Shown here one piece after another: positions 50,413 to 62,608 of a DNA stretch of 64,000 bases. Made by a program: the position numbers and the translations under genes. Origin of the DNA: Ipomoea triloba (taxonomy: Eukaryota; Streptophyta; Magnoliopsida; Solanales; Convolvulaceae). The number at the start of each line of letters is the position of its first letter. Position 1 is the stretch's first letter. The stretch lies in NCBI RefSeq assembly GCF_003576645.1, contig NC_044930.1, positions 9,542,500 to 9,606,499 of the forward strand. The letters are read 5' to 3'. A model generated the notes under the pieces. It saw nothing but the letters and a program-made list of their open reading frames with translations, searched no databases and was not told where the DNA came from.

Positions 50413-50658
50413 ATTGTGCAGAGCTCCACAGCAACATTATATTGTCAGGTCTGACAACACGAATAACCTTCTCAACATCAACCGCGGAATCTTGACAAGT
50501 ATATATATATGTGTTGTTCCAATAAACTAAATGGCATCAGGTTCCACAAGTGGAACTGGTCCATACTGGCTCTTCCTGATGACAACCAACTGAACCAAGA
50601 TTCCATTATCAGCCAAGTCTAGCAACTCAGGTTGAGTTTCAGCTATGGCGGCCCCAGA
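50413..50658 (-). pseudogene. TraB-domain gene fragment, copy 3
   Basis: The minus strand reads SGAAIAETQPELLDLADNGI, then SQYGPVP, then WFIGTT, and after a TATATATA interruption DSAVDVEKVIRVVRPDNIML. An internal deletion removes part of the PPWRTEFVEP segment seen in copies 1 and 2. It lies immediately before leader block U4, head to head with DUF247 gene 4. Confidence 0.55.
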
Positions 50659-50659
50659 A

Positions 50660-50866
50660 TTAACTAAAGCTAGCTTGGCGAATCTGTGCTATAAAGCAAA
50701 AAACTTTTTTTTTTTTTTGGAGAAAGCAAAAAACTTCAACTCCTTGAAATCCAACCATTTCTTATCTATAAAAAGCATTACGTACGATTTCTTATCTATA
50801 AAAATCAACCAAATGCCAAATAAACCTTGGCAAAAAATACTCTTCTGTGTCAAAGGCTGCAGTGAG
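50660..50866 (+). promoter_or_regulatory. Conserved leader block U4 upstream of DUF247 gene 4
   Basis: Matches U3 closely: TGTGCTATAAAGC near 50687, the TTTCTTATCTATAAAAAGCA duplication, and GTCAAAGGCTGCAGTGAG before the GTATGT donor at 50867. A spurious 116-aa reading frame crosses it but is not conserved in the other copies. The leader intron would be only about 1.2 kb here. Confidence 0.5.
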
Positions 50867-51380
50867 GTATGTATATGCTTCGTTGCTCTTTCAGTTTCAT
50901 TCATGCTTTCAAAGTTTCAAATTAAACAATACGATTTCTTATTTGTGAAGTTCCCCCTCCTCGCCCTGCCCCCTAATTATTGTGGCATGTCTTGAGTGAG
51001 TTCATGTGTACTTCAGATAGTTAAAATAATCACAACTGTGATTCTATGTTAAATAGCATTTAGAGGTCACTAATTAGGAAAGTCCATACTTTCTTGACAA
51101 CTAACTTAAGAGGTGGAAAACTATAATATATATACTATGTACCTGTATACATAGACGTATGCATTCAAGGTATTTTTATTTGAAAAAATGCATTCAAGGT
51201 ATAAATGTATACATATATATAATTCTTACACAAATATTTGCATGCAATTCATAATCTATGGAGGTGCATTTTTATTATGAAATCTACATACATGATTTAG
51301 GTAACTAGGTAAGTATATTTTCCCATCTCAGATTAAATAATCACCATGTAACATCCAAGTAACTTTTCATAAGAGTTTGG

Positions 51381-51605
51381 ATATATATATATATAGGGGT
51401 TTATAATCAAGCTAAGTAAAAACCATGTCCCATGGTGAGAATGTATGGACAAATCCAAACCATTGATCTAATAAATTTAATGGTTGAAAATAAACAAAAC
51501 TTTGTAATATTAATAAAAATGACGTGCTAATTTTGATTTTAAAGATCAATGTGTTTGTATTTGTCCATACATTCTCACCTGGGAGGAGTTCTCATATGAT
51601 TAGGA

Positions 51606-51650
<45 letters not shown>
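51381..51650. mobile_element. (TA)n-bounded ~210-bp element
   Basis: Core 51397-51607 between (TA)n tracts has imperfect inverted ends (AATCAAGCTAAGTAAAAACC / GGAGTTCTCATATGATTA). The interior shares CAAATCCAAACCATTGATCT and GGTTGAAAATAAACAAAACT with the 37069-37269 element. No coding potential is seen. Confidence 0.65.
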
Positions 51651-51651
<1 letters not shown>

Positions 51652-52074
51652 TAGGAGAACACATGAGATGTCTCAGTAATCAGAAAATGATCTGAAAAGA
51701 GTCAGACAAGTGTTCCAAGAGATGAATGGTTAATTTCATGGCTGCCATATTTTGTTGTGTAATCTACAGTAAATACTAGAAAATATATCTTTAGATAAAG
51801 TTCTCAATTACACAACTTAACATGAAAATTCTTGACAAAGCAACCCGAGATTTCTGTATACGTTCTTGTATATCATAGGTCTTAATCAGGTATCCTTGTT
51901 GCTTGTAAAGGGGGTTTAAAGACTTATAGGAAGGTGATTTCACGCTTAAAAATTCCATATGATTCTGTTTTGGTTTCCTTATTTTCTTTTGTATTTTTTG
52001 TTGTATCTCAAAAATACTGCAGAATACAAACACGCTTTGCAACAAGCTTCATACTAGTTTCATAGATATACTTG

Positions 52075-52612
52075 ATGAGCAATGCCATGGCGTCTCATAT
52101 TGGCGACAATCCACAAGAACAAAATTCAACAAATGAGAAGGTTTGCGCTCATTCTCTTACCAATATTTAAGACTTTGTGGTCAAGTAATACATGCCTTTG
52201 ATTTTATGTTCAAACGTCAGAGATTTGACCTCCAATTCTCTTAGTTTTTTTAGTAAATTTTCAATATAATAAAATCATTTACCATTTGACAAGAAAATAA
52301 AACTTTTTTTTGAGAATAGAAAATAAAACTTTTATTCATTGAGATTGTGAATTGAATAATCTCACCCTACGTTACAAAAAATAAATAGATAAAATCATAT
52401 ATTATCATGCTAGATGGTTAAAAAAATATATTAGTCATGTAGCTTGATCTTAAAATTATTAGTGCAGTTTGTATGTAAGAGTGCAAAACAAAAGCAATTA
52501 TGTTTGCCAAGTACCTTGTGCTCAATTGCAAGATCGAATCTCATACCTAATTCAGCCATTGACTATAGTGATTATTGATTCTAACCGTCGATGACTAAAT
52601 TGGGTATTAACA

Positions 52613-52646
<34 letters not shown>

Positions 52647-52998
52647 GTATCGGATCATATTAGAACAAGTGGAGAAAATTAAGAACTAATAACAACCTTA
52701 CATCTGGAAAAATTGAACGCATACCAGATCATATTAAAAAAAAATGCGGTGGTAGTTTAGTAATTATCACCAACTTTATTATGCAAACGTGGGCACTAAA
52801 ATATGCTATTTAGGGGGCGTTTGGTTCACGGAATCTTAAATTACCCTAGGTAATAAGATTACCTCCAGGAAGGTAATGTGAGATTTTGGGAATGTAAGAT
52901 TACCTTATGTGTTTGGTTTGGATTGTGGAATATAATATTACCTTGTTTGGTTAAGGGTTATATTTTAGGTTATATAGGTCAATTTACTATAATGCCCT

Positions 52999-53080
<82 letters not shown>

Positions 53081-54066
53081 CGCACTTATTTATTTATATG
53101 TATATATGAATGTATATCAATGCGTAAATATTAAAAAAAAATTAAATATATAAATATACACACATGTATATTTGATTATATAAATATATATTTATTTCAT
53201 TATTATTATTATTATTATATAAGGAATAGTTAACAAGGGCAAAGTTGGAATAATTCAAGGTAATCTAATATTACCTAAGAAAATGGGGGTAATCACATTA
53301 CTTTGAAACATTACCGCCACATCAACTTTGAGGTAATATCACATTACCAGGTAATCTGATAACTTGAACCAAACAAGGTAATATAACATTACCATACTCA
53401 GATTACCTAGGTAATCTAAGATCTAGGAGCCCAAACTATGTGATTGAATAAAGCCTCCTCTATCTGTTGCGGCTCCTATTATTGGTGAGGGATCCACTCT
53501 ACACATTATCTTTGGGCGTTTTACTCTCTTTCAAAGAGATGACTATTCAAATTACCTGAACTAAACACCCCCTTAGTATTAACTTCCGTATGGGTCAAAC
53601 TTAATGTGCATGGTTTTTCTTCTTAAGGTGCGTGATTTGGTGCTTAAGGTCTGTGGTTTTGAGCTTAGGTGCGTTACTTGTCGAAACTTAAGTATATTTA
53701 TCTAAAGCTTTAGGTGTGTGGTTTTCCTTCTTAAGGTGTATGATTTTTTTGTTTAAGGTGCGTGGTTTTGAGGTTAAGGTGCGTTAGTTGTTAAAACTTA
53801 CGTGCGTAGCTTTAAAGTTTTAGTACGTGATTTTCCTTCTTAAGGTGTGTGATTTGTGTGCTTAAGGTGCATCGATTTAAATTTTTCTAAAAAAATATAA
53901 AAAAAATGGATCACATATACATACAAATGAGTTCGCGTGCGGTTGTGAACCTAAAGATTAAGGTGCGCCATTTTAAAACAAGCTTTACCTATGGAGGCTC
54001 AAACCCAATCCCTCCCATGAGAGTACATGGCGGGTGCCACTAGACCACAAGATCTTGGCAACCCTT

Positions 54067-54108
<42 letters not shown>

Positions 54109-55691
54109 TTACTTTGAACTCTAATACTGACTACAATTCATCAACCTAACAGGCAAAAGATACCATGATTGAAGACATGGAGGGAGCAACGTTAACGCAT
54201 CTACAAGATTTAGCAAACTGTGAACCATTAAGAATCCTTTGGGAAAAGCTTAGAAATGTAAAACAATTATCTTCAGAATCATGTATATTTCAAGTGAACG
54301 AGAGGCTGCGTAATACAAACCCAGAGGCTTATACACCTTTGACAATATCCATCGGGCCTTACCATCATGGGAAGCCGGAGTTGAGGAAGATGGAAAGGTT
54401 GAAGGAATTGTATACACACTCCCTTTTACAAAGAGCAGGAGTGGGTGTGGAGGTGTGTTGGAAGAAATTAAAGGAGTTGGAAGGCAGAGTTGAGAGCTAT
54501 TATGGTGATGAGATAGAAGAAGAATTTAGTGGGGATGAATTCGTGAAGATGTTATTGCTTGATGGTTGCTTTATACTGGAATTTGTTATTAGATTATATC
54601 ATCGAGCGTTTGGCCATGGACAAGAATACAAGGATGATCCCATTTACATGATTAGTGGGATGGAAAGTAATATTGTTCGTGACATGTTGCTCCTGGAAAA
54701 CCAGCTCCCCTTCTTTGTTCTGCAACAACTCTATGACATGATTGTTAGAATTCCTGGCAAGCCAGAATTCTCAATGCTGATAAAATTTGTATTTCGGAAT
54801 AATATACCAAAGGTGAACATTAGCTCCTTTGTCAATACTGAGGCCAACCCCCGAGAGATAAAGCATTTACTTCAGTTAGTGCACATTCTCTGCCAACCCC
54901 AACCCCAAAATAATGGGCAGATTCAGCAGCAGAAGGCATGTTCTTCTTCTTCTTGCTGCTTTTGGAAACAACCGCAAAGCCAAGGCCAAGCCGGCTCTGA
55001 TATTGAATCCCAAAGTCTTAGTAACGGACAGCATAGAGATAGGCATTGGGCATGTTTTCCTTGCAAGTTTTGGGAACAACCACAACAAAGTACAGACGTT
55101 CATGAGGTTGAATTATTCTGTATACATGCTGCAAGTGAGCTTCAAGAAGCTGGAGTTGACTTCAAAAAGCTTGGCAAGATTAGTAACACCTCTTCTGATG
55201 AAACCATAAGTCTATTTGATATAAAGTTCAATCACGGTGTGTTAGAGATCCCTTCTTTTGGTCTCTTTGATTCAACAGAAACATTCTTTAGAAATCTCAT
55301 AGCCTACGAGCAGCATTCGCCAGATGTGCGTCCCAAGTATTTCTCAGATTATTCCCACTTCATGGACGATCTTATTAATACTGAGAAGGACGTCAACTTA
55401 CTTCGTCTTAAAGATGTTTTTGTAAATGGATTGGGAGATGACAAAGAAGTGACCCGTCTTTTTAACAAACTTAGCAAAGGGGTTATGCATTACACTGATG
55501 ACTTCTACTACAAAGATGTGTGCACAGAATTGAATCGACATTGCAAAAAACCCAGGAATGTGTTGATGGCAAAACTAAGACACGATTATTTTAACACTCC
55601 ATGGGCAGGGATTTCTACCTTTGCAGATATACTACTTCTTACGCTCACTATTGCACAGACTGTCCTATCTGCGCTTGATCTGCATAAGTAA
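52075..55691 (+). CDS. DUF247 (UPF0481) membrane-anchored protein, copy 4
   Basis: Exons 52075-52140 and 54153-55691, phase-0 intron 52141-54152 (2.0 kb), predicted 534 aa. The motifs are ESCIFQVNERLRNT, SIGPYHHGKPELRKMER, LLLDGCFILEFV, DMLLLENQLPFFVL, ELQEAGVDFKKL, FDIKFNHGVLEIPSF, FMDDLINTEKDVNLLRL, ELNRHCKKPRN and a C-terminal hydrophobic segment. The linker has a CSSSSCCFWKQPQ module and a second C-rich CFPCKFWEQPQ. Oddities: an Asp (about residue 514) inside the membrane segment (FADILLLTL versus FAAILLLSL), Arg for the conserved Trp in KKPWN, and KGV for KEV. These hint at relaxed constraint, although the frame is open throughout. The intron has grown by a PIF-type MITE, a (TA)n-type element and a SINE piece. 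Confidence 0.88.
52813..53572. mobile_element. PIF/Harbinger (Tourist)-type MITE
   Basis: Ends GGGGGCGTTTGGTTCACGG and CTGAACTAAACACCCCC are inverted and TTA flanks both sides (52810-52812, 53573-53575). Subterminal AGGTAATCTGA / TTACC repeats recur. It contains (TA)n, (TG)n and CG runs at about 53008-53085. A 91-aa reading frame through the microsatellite is not a gene. Confidence 0.75.
53992..54060 (-). mobile_element. SINE head fragment in the gene 4 intron
   Basis: Minus strand: TGGTCTAGTGGCA (A box) and GGGTTTGAGCC (B box) as in 5538-5684, without the tail. It is placed next to (TA)n. Confidence 0.6.
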
Positions 55692-56991
55692 TTTCAGCAA
55701 TATCTACTTCTGTCTCCTAAATATAATAAGAGCTAATGCCTGTAATAATATGAACTAACTTGTTTGTTTTTATTTAGTCTTCCGACATTTTCAAAGCTAC
55801 ACTTTTTCACTCATTACATTTTGTAAAAACTTTAATAACAGAATATTTCAGTTAACTATTTATATTATTCTTAACCGAATAAAGTTCAAATTGGAAAACG
55901 TGAATGTGCAATTTGATCATTGTACGAAAAAACAAAAGTGTAATTAAGAATTAAGTCACTCAACACTCCAAATGTATGCAATTTCACCTTATAGCAAGTT
56001 AACACCTAATCTAGCAGATTGCATGATGACTTGGTAAATTTCCTTTTCATTTCTTCTTCTCCTTTTTTTTTTAAAACCCTTTTCATAAAATCTATTGTAG
56101 CACGCACCTGGTCCTTTCCTTTCTTTCTTCAATCTTTCTTCCACCATGTATTAGGCAAATTAGACAAACTAAGTTTCAATCATTCTTTTTTAAAAAAAAA
56201 GAAAAAACTTCAATCAGAAATCCCCAAATCAATTGTGAAATTCTCAAATCACACATGAAATCCCTATTTGGTTCGTTGTTGCTTCGGGGTTTCATCAAAT
56301 TGAAGTTTATCAGTTCGTAGCTTCATCAATTTCCAGTTTCAATTTCTTACATCCCGTTTGATTCGCTGAAAAATATTCGCTTAATGAGGATTTAAATTCC
56401 AACACAAAAATATATACAAACTCGAGGTATATATAAAGATTAATGTTGATTAAGGCAAAACAATCCACCAGACAGAGATTATAAATGCTCTGATACCAAA
56501 TGTAAGATCAATAATACTGTATAAACATACAAAATGAATCTATGAGAAACTTAACTCGTAATAGCGGAAGCATAAATCGTATTGATCTCCAGCCATAGTT
56601 GATACCTTGTTGTGTTGCCTCTTGAACTGTAGATCGTCGTTTTGTCTCATACTTAACTCAGAACCCTAGATAGTGTACTGGTATAATCTGAGCAGTATGA
56701 GTATCATGTCTTTAGGTGCTATATAATTGTCTGTCCTACATCCCATCAATGCAAGCTTATATAGGCATATGGTGGATTGGACTAAACCTAGATGTCCAAT
56801 CCAACCTATAACTTAATGGGCCTAGTCCACTTGCACCACATTATTAAGGCCCACAATATATATAATATATTGTATTAGGGAAAAGTCTTACACATAATAC
56901 ACATACACATAAACACGGTATAATAAACATAAATTAAACACTTAACATAATACACAGAATTCACGTTCATTAATAACATTGATATGCACGT
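55692..56991. other. Intergenic between DUF247 gene 4 and a Copia remnant
   Basis: No gene is seen. The 3' flank differs from that of genes 1 and 3, so the duplicated unit ends at or just after the stop. The part from about 56480 (ATGCTCTGATACCAAATGT) looks retrotransposon- or leader-like but was not defined. Confidence 0.4.
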
Positions 56992-57228
56992 GACAACCAA
57001 ATAGCTCTTCACATTGCCTCAAATCTAGTCTATCATGAGAGGACCAAACACATTGAGGTTGACTTCCACTTCATCACCAGGGAGAAAATTGCATCAGGGA
57101 GTATTAAGACTAGCTTTGTCAATTCTGCATATCAATTAGCTGATATTCTAACAAAGTCTCTTACAGCTCCTAGAGTTGGGTATATTTGTAACAAGATTGA
57201 AGCATATGATCTATATTCTCCAGCTTGA
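56992..57228 (+). pseudogene. Ty1/Copia RNase H C-terminal remnant
   Basis: Reads DNQIALHIASNLVYHERTKH, then IEVDFHFITREKI, then LADILTKSL and a stop at 57226-57228, the conserved end of plant Copia pol. It is followed by a purine tract (GAGGGGGAG, 57227-57235) and TGTTGAAACC at 57236, the polypurine tract and start of the 3' LTR. Upstream pol is missing. Confidence 0.85.
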
Positions 57229-57235
57229 GGGGGAG

Positions 57236-57345
57236 TGTTGAAACCCTAAGCCTATATAAATAGTGGTAGTCTGAACAGTTCTTAATATGTGAAATATATG
57301 AATTCTCTATTCTCTTACATCTTTAACAAACACTCAAATCTACAA
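57236..57345 (+). mobile_element. Start of the Copia 3' LTR
   Basis: Starts TGTTGAAACCC just after the polypurine tract and contains TATATAAATAG. The right end is uncertain; CAAATCTACAA near 57345 is a candidate. Confidence 0.5.
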
Positions 57346-58649
57346 TTCTTAGACTATTTAAGATTTGCATATTTAGTATTAACATTTTGCATATTTAGTA
57401 TTAAAACATTGCACTTGCAAAAATGTGAAAGTGCATTGCACTTAGAGTTTTGATTTATGACTGATTTTTTAATTTTATTTGGTTTAGTGGTTCACTTTTT
57501 ACTACTTAAGGTCTATGATTTATGGTTTAGATTTATAATTTAGCTTTTTTGTTGATTTTATAAAATTTATCAGGTTTGCTTATTTAGTTGTTAAAGATTG
57601 CATATAAACAAGTGTTTAAGTTTGCTACTGAAGTTGATGATAATTATAAAAATGTCATCGCGTTTTCTTTAATTTGATCATATCGATCGAATTTTTATAT
57701 ATGTATGACTAAAATTTGTTCTTATTTTTCTTCTATGATACTATTCTCACAAGTCTGTATGTATGTAATGAGTTTTGGATAGCGTCAAACGAGGTCAGAG
57801 TATATAAGGCCAATGTTCATTCAAATTTGGATAATTCTAAATATATTTGGATTTAGATTTGAAAATAACTAATTAAATGGGTTGGTACTCTATCTATTAT
57901 CATCTCCTAAAAACATGAAGTCCATGGAAGTAGGTTATTGTGTTATACTGCGATAAGTAAACAAAAGGTGGGTAAACCAAAAAAAAAAAAGAAGGATTGA
58001 ATTAGATGTAGTCATAGTTGTTGGTATATAGATAGTAAGAATAATGATGATAATAATAAATAAATAAATAAAAAGAGGTAAACATTGTGATGATGGAGTA
58101 TGGAGTTTTTCCACGGTTTTTAAGAATTTTTTTAAGTGTGATTAGAAAAGAGAAAATGGGATGGGATGAAAAAAAAATATGATTTAACAAAAAAAAATTG
58201 TTGTAAGGCCTTCGAATTTCACCTAAAGAATTACTATTCCGATATCTCCATTTTTGCAGGCCAATCCTTTTTTTTTCTCATTCTTCATTTCTCTCACTTC
58301 CAAATAAACATACGCTGTACTAAAAACTCCCAAATAACCATTGATGTAGATGCTCTAAGAATATATAAATAGGTTGATGAGTAGATAAGTGAATCTAAGT
58401 TTGTAAGTAAGGATAACCATGATTATAGATACAATTATGTGAACTTTGTATTTTAAAAATAAGAAAAATATTTTTCAAACGCTTTATTTATAAAAGTTGA
58501 AAAAAATGAAAAGATTGTTTTCAAAATATTTTTGAAAAATCTCATGTAATAAAAGAGAAAATGAAAATAGGTGTAATAAAAGAAAAGGTTTAATTTTAAT
58601 TTTTTTTTTAAACAAAAGGTTTAATTTGTTTACAGCTATGGTCACGCCC
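57346..58649. other. Intergenic upstream of the kinase gene
   Basis: AT-rich sequence with poly(A) and poly(T) runs. I see no gene or defined repeat. Confidence 0.4.
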
Positions 58650-58707
58650 CCACCCTCGTCTCTCTCAGTGGAGCTTTGACTTCCAGCAAACACCAATAAT
58701 ACTTCCA

Positions 58708-58746
<39 letters not shown>

Positions 58747-59338
58747 ACATATATATACAGGGATTCGCATATATACATATTCTCTTTCTACATGTACTGT
58801 GTTTCGGAGTCCGATCGCTTCTTTATTTGATATATTCAAACTATTTGCTTGCCTTGAAAAGTTGAAGACTTGCGGACAAATCCAATTCTCTCGCCCTCTG
58901 CTTCCTCTGCACTTCACTCTGATTCTTTCAAGTCAGTAGCTCTTCTTTCCCTCTCCTTTTCTCTCACTATATTTGTGTATGTATTTGTATAAGCATGTTG
59001 TGTGTTTTTTTCCCTCATTTTTAAGTTAGGGTTTTTGATCTGCTAACTTTATTTGAATTGGGTTTGCTCTTTCCCCTTTGATTTGTTTAAAAGCTGATTA
59101 GTCAAAGTGTGAATCCCTACTTTTCAGATCATTCCGATTTCTCATTTTGAACTTCCTGAGTTTAATTGGCGCGCCTTCTCGTAATAATAGTTTTTTAGAT
59201 CATTTGTTCGTGTGCTCAAATCTTCCAGTTTTTCGAACAGGTGGCGAGAATTGTATGTTGTGGTTTGATTTTGGTGGTTGGTTGTGATATTATAGGAAAT
59301 GTATGGAAATGTCGAGGCATGAACTGTAGACTTGAGAA
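58650..59338 (+). promoter_or_regulatory. Promoter and 5' leader region of the kinase gene
   Basis: A (CT)n tract of about 17 units (58710-58743) and CATATATATACAG follow, then pyrimidine-rich sequence to about 58960, typical of plant core promoters and 5' UTRs. ACTGTAG at about 59325-59330, just before the ATG, could be the acceptor of a 5' UTR intron. Exact boundaries cannot be fixed by eye. Confidence 0.45.
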
Positions 59339-60893
59339 ATGGGGTGTGTTTTGGGTCGGGAAATCTCGTCCGGCATAGTATCTGAAGCAAAGGAAGAGAG
59401 GAGAGTTGAGAATTATGAGAAGAGGAGTAAAAATACAAGTGTTGAGTCCACTGAGACTTTAGAGGTTTCAGGGGTAAGGAAGTTGGATGCAGTAAATGAT
59501 TCTGCTGAAGGTAAAGATGCTGGCGGTGGGACTAAAAAGGAGGAAAGGATAGAAGGTGAGGGAAGATCAAAGGGCGATAGGAGGCGGTCTAAGCCAAATC
59601 CAAGATTGAGTAATCCCCCTAAGCACAAACATGGTGAACAGGTTGCTGCTGGATGGCCATCCTGGCTTTCAGCTCACGTTGGGGAAGCAATTGAGGGTTG
59701 GCTTCCTAGACGGGCTGACACTTTTGAGAAAATTGATAAGGTACACTGTGATTGGGCTTTCTAATGTGTATATGCCTAATTTATTGTTTCTTTACTTTTT
59801 GCTTCATTAATATGCTTGATATTTTTTGTGTTCTTAGATTGGTCAAGGAACGTATAGTAATGTATATAAAGCAAGGGACACTATAACAGGGAAGATTGTT
59901 GCTTTAAAGAAAGTGCGGTTTGACAATTTGGAACCAGAGAGTGTGAGATTCATGGCAAGAGAAATAATCATTTTGCGACGTCTAGATCATCCCAATGTTA
60001 TCAAATTGGAAGGTTTGGTTACTTCAAGAATGTCATGTAGTTTATACCTAGTATTTGAGTACATGGAACATGATTTGGCTGGACTTGCTGCAAGTCCAGA
60101 TATCAAGTTTTCTGAAGCCCAGGTTAGAGAGATGATCTGTAATTTGTATTTTTTTTTCATATACAAGTCATTGTCTTGGTTATATTGCTAAAATATAGGA
60201 AGTGGTGATGTTACTTTAATGTAGCTTATTTCTTGCAGGTGAAATGTTATATGCATCAGCTTTTGTCTGGTCTTGAGCATTGTCATAATCGTCATGTGCT
60301 CCATCGTGACATTAAGGGGTCAAATCTTTTACTTGACAACTCAGGGATACTCAGAATAGCTGATTTTGGATTGGCTACTATATTTGATCCTAACCATAAA
60401 CACCCTATGACTAGTAGAGTGGTCACACTTTGGTATAGACCACCTGAGCTTCTTTTGGGTGCAACTGATTATAGTGTGGGTATTGATTTATGGAGTGCAG
60501 GATGCATTTTGGCAGAATTATTAGCCGGAAAGCCTATTATGCCTGGTCGTACAGAAGTAATGCTCCAACTTTATCCATATCTTTACAATCTTTTGTCATT
60601 TGGTGTTAATAATTTTACTTATGGTTTTCTTGCTCATCCATGTTGATCTAATTTATTTTCCTTTTCTTCTTTGAGCCTTCTTTATTTTGCTTAAAGAGTT
60701 GACATTAATTCTTTTTTCTTACCTTAGCTCTTTCAATATGTTTTTGTTCCTCAAAGTACCCCCATTATTTTTTTGATAAATCATTCTTTCATCAACATTT
60801 ACATCCTCATCTTCCTTTCTCTTTAATTTTTGATAAATCAGTAATTGTTAATTGAAGAATCTGCATAGATCTTTACATGTCCCAAAAGAGAAA

Positions 60894-60935
<42 letters not shown>

Positions 60936-62608
60936 GAGATTAAAGTCCCTCCTTGAAAGGTACAACTATGTCATGGATTTCTTATTCTTGTGCACTATTA
61001 TTAACCAATTGAAGCCTTGAAGGTTATATAAGCTCTTGTTTTGGATTGTATTAAATAAATCTACATAGGTACATATCATGTTGCAGTCTTCTATTTGAGG
61101 TTACTGACATTGATATTTTCCATCATTAAGGTAGAGCAACTACATAAGATATATAAATTATGTGGTTCACCATCTGATGAATATTGGAAAAAGTCTAAGT
61201 TACCAAATGCAACATTATTCAAGCCACGAGAGCCATACAAGCGATGCATTAGAGAGACATTTAAAGATTTTCCACCATCATCGCTGCCACTGATCGATAC
61301 ACTGCTTGCAATTGATCCAGCAGAACGCAGGACTGCAACCGATGCGTTACGAAGTGAGGTAAGTCCTCTTACATTATAAAGTTACTATTTACTGCATTAC
61401 CCTGCCCTCTGTAATGCTTTCCCTCCCTGTCAAACTGCACATGAATCTCCAACCTATCTGCTCCTAACCAACATTACCCACTCTCAAGTTAGAGACATTT
61501 TTTAACTTCTAGTTTTACTTAAATTCTAAAGTTTTTAGACTTTTCCTGCAAATTTCCATTTGGTCTTCTTTATACCACAAGGGGGAAGGAAGAGGATGGG
61601 AGGGGGTGGCTCCCTGCCACCTGCTCTAACCAGCATACAATTGCTGATCACAGATTTATGTACTTGTCACTGTGTGTTTGAGTCCAAATTTCCATGGGTG
61701 TATGTTTTCTCATTCTAGTCTTTTGACAAAATGATTGTTAAACATATGGTATGCATATATGCTCAACTAGAAGTATAGAACTATGGAAATCAAGATTTTT
61801 CATAGATGATTCATGAAAGTATTCTAATGAACACACTCTCTATTTTCCAACACAATGAATTCTAGGACTAACAGTTTGCTTTCTGAATTAGTGATAATGG
61901 CTAAGCAATGTCAAAAATTGCTCGCTGTTATCATTAGTATATTATAACTTCTGATTCCACTATTTTATTTGCTAGTCATGCTTTTACCATTATGAACTCT
62001 AGAAGATATGTCACTTTTAAGTCAGACTGCAAATCCCCTATTCAAGTTGCAGATCCCTTGTATTTCCTAAAAGTTGCTCAGGTTCTACAGAGTACTGAAT
62101 TACTATGTTTTGCAGTTCTTTACAACAGAACCTTATGCTTGCGATCCATCTATTCTACCAAAATACCCTCCAACCAAAGAGATGGATGCAAAACGGCGTG
62201 ATGATGAGGCTCGGAGGTGAGGAGTATATATTTCTGCCAGTAGACATTAGGTTTCTACTAAAGTTGCAGAATTGATTTTATATTAAAACCACTGATCCCT
62301 AGCTAAATCAATGAAGCGCCTGTCAAACTTTTCAAATTGGTTAAAGTTTGTAAGATCAGAATTTTGTTTGTTGTTCATAAAGAAAGAATAGCACCATGTA
62401 TCCATTCTAGTGCCTCTTTTCTTTCTAAGGTGCATATGTACTGGTAATGAATTACAGATATTGTCATGTTTGCATTTTCTGCTTGTGTAGGCTAAGGGCA
62501 GCTAATAAAGCCCAGGGTGATGGTACTAAAAGAACACGGCACCGCGACCGTGCTGTTCGTGCAATTCCTGCGCCAGATGCCAATGCTGAACTTCAAGCTA
62601 ATATTGAT
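59339..62608 (+). CDS. CDK-like Ser/Thr protein kinase (At1g54610/CDKC-like), 3' partial
   Basis: Six exons: 59339-59740, 59838-60122, 60239-60556, 61131-61358, 62116-62216, 62491-62608, all GT...AG, 484 residues so far; the rest lies beyond the window. The start MGCVLG has a Gly2 N-myristoylation signal and Cys3 for possible palmitoylation, typical of this plant family. A charged, low-complexity N-terminus precedes WPSWLSAHVGEAIEGWLPRR. Kinase motifs: glycine loop IGQGTYS (135-141), ATP-binding Lys158 (VALKKV), catalytic HRDIKGSNLLL (Asp253), DFGLA (Asp271), activation loop SRVVTLWYRPPELLLG, DLWSAGCILAEL, and the CDK-type EQLHKIYKLCGSP. The C-terminal extension has TTEPYACDPSILPKYPPTKE and DAKRRDDEARR, diagnostic for the subfamily. 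It phosphorylates Ser/Thr, probably at a membrane; no particular pathway can be claimed. (AAT)n lies in intron 3 near 60896-60934. Confidence 0.93.

Larger units (their letters stand above)
52620..54106. mobile_element. (TA)n-bounded element in the gene 4 intron, split by a MITE
   Basis: (TA)n tracts at about 52620-52645 and 54070-54106 bound noncoding sequence. It includes AAATGCGGTGGTAGTTTAGT near 52740 and inverted CTTAAGGTGCGTG repeats (53620-53960). The PIF-type MITE at 52813-53572 sits inside it, so this element is older. Confidence 0.5.

Noticed and set aside
50645..50995. 116-aa ORF on + starting MAAPELTKASLANLCYKAK
   Set aside because: It spans leader block U4 and its donor; the homologous blocks U1-U3 have stops and indels in this frame.
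59142..59628. Minus-strand ORFs opposite kinase exon 1
   Set aside because: Shadows of the kinase coding exon and its leader; no start context or domain support.
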